From assembly GCA_002407645.1 (NCBI GenBank), contig DHNU01000043.1, forward strand, positions 26,148 to 43,652: 17,505 nucleotides of DNA, written 5' to 3'. Positions 16,136 to 17,505 of this stretch are shown in pieces; position 1 is the stretch's first letter, and the number at the start of each line of letters is the position of its first letter. The position numbers were made by a program, and so were the translations under genes. This DNA comes from Ruminococcaceae bacterium UBA5408 (GTDB taxonomy: Bacteria; Bacillota; Clostridia; Oscillospirales; Acutalibacteraceae). The notes beneath the pieces were generated by a model. That model saw only the letters and a list, made by a program, of their open reading frames with translations. It was not told where the DNA came from and ran no database searches.

Positions 16136-16632
16136 CTAATTAGAAAATTCAATAATTGGTGCTTTTAGCTCTTGGGAAGGAGCATAGAATTCAATCACGA
16201 ACAAAAAAGGCTCTTTTGCAATATTTTTTGAATATTTAGTACGATTGATTGTTACATTACATGTTTTAAGCTTGTCAGAATTTATTCCACCACAAACAAA
16301 AGATACAAAAATTTTTCCGTCATTTCCAATTTGAAAAAAGTCAGATGCGTATTTCTTTTGCTCTGACAGGACAATAGTTCTTCTTACACAACGCTGAAAA
16401 GGTTTCTTATCAAAAGAAACAATTCCACATTCACTTGAATTATTTTTGAGTATAAACAATAAATGCTTGAGTCGGTGTCTTCAGTCTTTAGTACACTACC
16501 GCCAATATTTTTTGAAACATAACTGTTTATGCTTGATATCGGCAGTGTATACATCATATAGCTAATTGTAACAACTAATCCCAATAAAACTAAAATTAGA
16601 AATGAAAAAATTACAATTCGTTTCTTATTTAT
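16136..16632 (-). pseudogene. Decayed gene for a small membrane-anchored protein (lost start, frameshift)
   Basis: Two overlapping minus frames join into one protein of about 165 residues. The first part reads NKKRIVIFSFLILVLLGLVV, a lysine-rich start and membrane segment, then VSKNIGGSVLKTEDTD. It runs into a second frame that continues to the stop at 16136. Adding one T to the T5 run at 16443-16447 (A5 in the gene) restores SSIYCLYSKNNSSECGIV without a stop. The codon at the expected start (16632-16630) is ATA where ATG would fit, 9 bases after a perfect GGAGG (16646-16642). A good promoter lies upstream (16702-16731). The family is not recognised. With two independent lesions a sequencing error is less likely, though ATA or TTG initiation and slippage cannot be excluded. 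Confidence 0.65.
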
Positions 16633-16701
16633 TAATAGTCACCTCCACCATAATCGGGCAAGGATGAAAAAATCAACACTGTTGTCGAGTGATATAGTTC
16701 T

Positions 16702-16731
16702 ATTGTATAATATTAGTATAATACTTGTCAA
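16702..16731 (-). promoter_or_regulatory. Promoter upstream of the decayed gene
   Basis: On the minus strand a perfect TTGACA -35 (16731-16726), an 18-bp spacer and a TACAAT -10 (16707-16702) place the start of transcription about 50 bp before the GGAGG site. The promoter looks intact although the gene does not. Confidence 0.6.
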
Positions 16732-16864
16732 TTGGAATTTAGAGTTATAAAAAGGATATTTTATAACCTTTACTGAATATAATTTTGTAGTGAGGTCTAA
16801 TAGACATAAAAAAACATTTTATAAAAATTAAATAATTACACTCTTTTATACTAAGGAGAATGGT

Positions 16865-17368
16865 ATGAATACTTCATCAAAAAAATTGATTATTTTATCT
16901 GTTTTTTTAGTGTTCTTAATGCTTATTACAATAATATCAATTTATAAACAAAAAAATAATCGTGAAAAAATAACTAACGAAATTCCAACATATTTACAAC
17001 TTTCACAATATGGTAAAAAAGCAACCGAATTAAACGAGCCAAATATATGTAACCAAGTTCTTATAAGGTTGCTATGGAACGACCTTGAGAAATTTACGCA
17101 ACTTTATTATAAAGATTATTTAGATATTAATCCAATTATTTCAGATTATGATACCCAAGTAAAAAATATCGTTCATGAGAAAGGCAACTACGTAATTACA
17201 TTTATTGTTAATCCTTATATAGGTCCTCATTTATATTTTGCAGAAGACGAAGTAGTATTAAGTATTAGTCGTGATGTAAAGCCTATTTTAAAAGAATACA
17301 GCCATATTAAAATCTTAGAACTTCCAAATCATTATAAGCATCATTTAAAAAAGCCTTTGATAAAATAG
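16865..17368 (+). CDS. Small membrane-anchored protein, possibly DUF3888-like
   Basis: This 167-residue protein begins with a charged start (MNTSSKK), one membrane segment (about 8-26), and a polar domain predicted outside the cell. The part ITFIVNPYIGPHLYFAEDEV resembles, from memory, the GPHxPP-containing core of DUF3888 proteins of Bacillota, which have no known function. This match needs a profile search. The ATG at 16865 has a good AAGGAG site. A plus-strand TATAAT at 16778-16783 could be its -10, but no convincing -35 was seen. It diverges from the decayed gene and is followed by the repeat at 17392. Confidence 0.75.
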   Translation: MNTSSKKLIILSVFLVFLMLITIISIYKQKNNREKITNEIPTYLQLSQYGKKATELNEPNICNQVLIRLLWNDLEKFTQLYYKDYLDINPIISDYDTQVKNIVHEKGNYVITFIVNPYIGPHLYFAEDEVVLSISRDVKPILKEYSHIKILELPNHYKHHLKKPLIK

Positions 17369-17391
17369 ATTTATTGTTTAACATATATAAC

Positions 17392-17505
17392 CTGCACCGC
17401 GGGGTTCTCACCCCGATGACTTTTGAGTATAAACATTTTTATACAACAAAAAAAGGAACAAGGCTTGTACCCTGTTCCTTCTCTTTTGGTGAACCATCGG
17501 GGATT
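17392..17505. repeat. Dispersed repeat, copy C (reaches window edge)
   Basis: It begins with the same CTGCACC-GCGGGGTTCTCA motif as copy A (12659). On the minus strand 17415-17400 forms a 6-bp stem CGGGGT/ACCCCG closed by a GAGA tetraloop. Next come a 7-bp palindrome GTATAAA/TTTATAC (17427-17444), the terminator hairpin shared with 16017, and CATCGGGG (17495-17502), the exact complement of CCCCGATG at 17411-17418. It could be a small non-autonomous element or a structured RNA. The right end is cut. Confidence 0.55.
17448..17478 (-). terminator. Terminator hairpin, repeat copy C
   Basis: GGAACAAGG (17455-17463) and CCCTGTTCC (17470-17478) with loop CTTGTA; on the minus strand the stem is complete through a G-U pair and is followed by seven Ts (17454-17448). 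On the plus strand the T-run is interrupted (TTCTCTTTT), so it suits a minus-strand transcript entering from the right edge better than the gene at 16865. Confidence 0.65.

Noticed and set aside
17440..17505. Minus-strand frame reading through the terminator hairpin (ending GTSLVPFFVV)
   Set aside because: It is open only because the hairpin happens to lack stops in that frame; the hairpin is a repeat and a terminator, and there is no start in the window. A gene ending here from the right cannot be fully excluded.

Overview
This AT-rich window, with low-GC Gram-positive style ribosome sites, several TTG starts, a BcrA-type ABC ATPase and IolR/LacI-type regulators, most likely comes from an anaerobic member of the Bacillota (Clostridia-like). 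No rRNA, tRNA, CRISPR array or transposase gene was seen.

Positions 1-9600 hold a minus-strand myo-inositol catabolism operon read from a promoter near 9455. The order of transcription is iolC (kinase), iolD (ThDP hydrolase), iolE (inosose dehydratase), iolG (inositol dehydrogenase), a YidK-like sodium:solute symporter, iolB (isomerase), an iron-type alcohol dehydrogenase, and a second Gfo/Idh/MocA dehydrogenase cut by the left edge. Spacings inside the operon are 16-134 bp. The classical malonate-semialdehyde dehydrogenase IolA is absent from the visible part. The iron-type dehydrogenase occupies the place where a malonate-semialdehyde-consuming enzyme would be expected.

Positions 9600-12650 hold control genes and the aldolase. 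There is a LacI-family regulator with its own terminator and promoter, a class II aldolase (probable iolJ), and a divergent DeoR-family regulator. The iol and lacI promoters share an unusual extended -10 and are surrounded by TTGCGTG and TTGCACAA boxes. The aldolase-deoR gap instead carries a TTGATTATA inverted repeat, which fits two separate control circuits.

Positions 12650-17505 are accessory. They hold a four-gene ABC-2 export operon (two permeases, a BcrA-like ATPase with an odd hydrophobic N-terminus, and a membrane-anchored unknown protein), a decayed small membrane-anchored gene with two lesions, and a divergent small anchored protein. Three copies of one terminator hairpin punctuate this region. 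Two of them are linked to a second conserved motif, so they form a dispersed repeat. The copy at the right edge could fold in two mutually exclusive ways on the minus strand.

All assignments come from reading the sequence and remembered family features; no database search was run.
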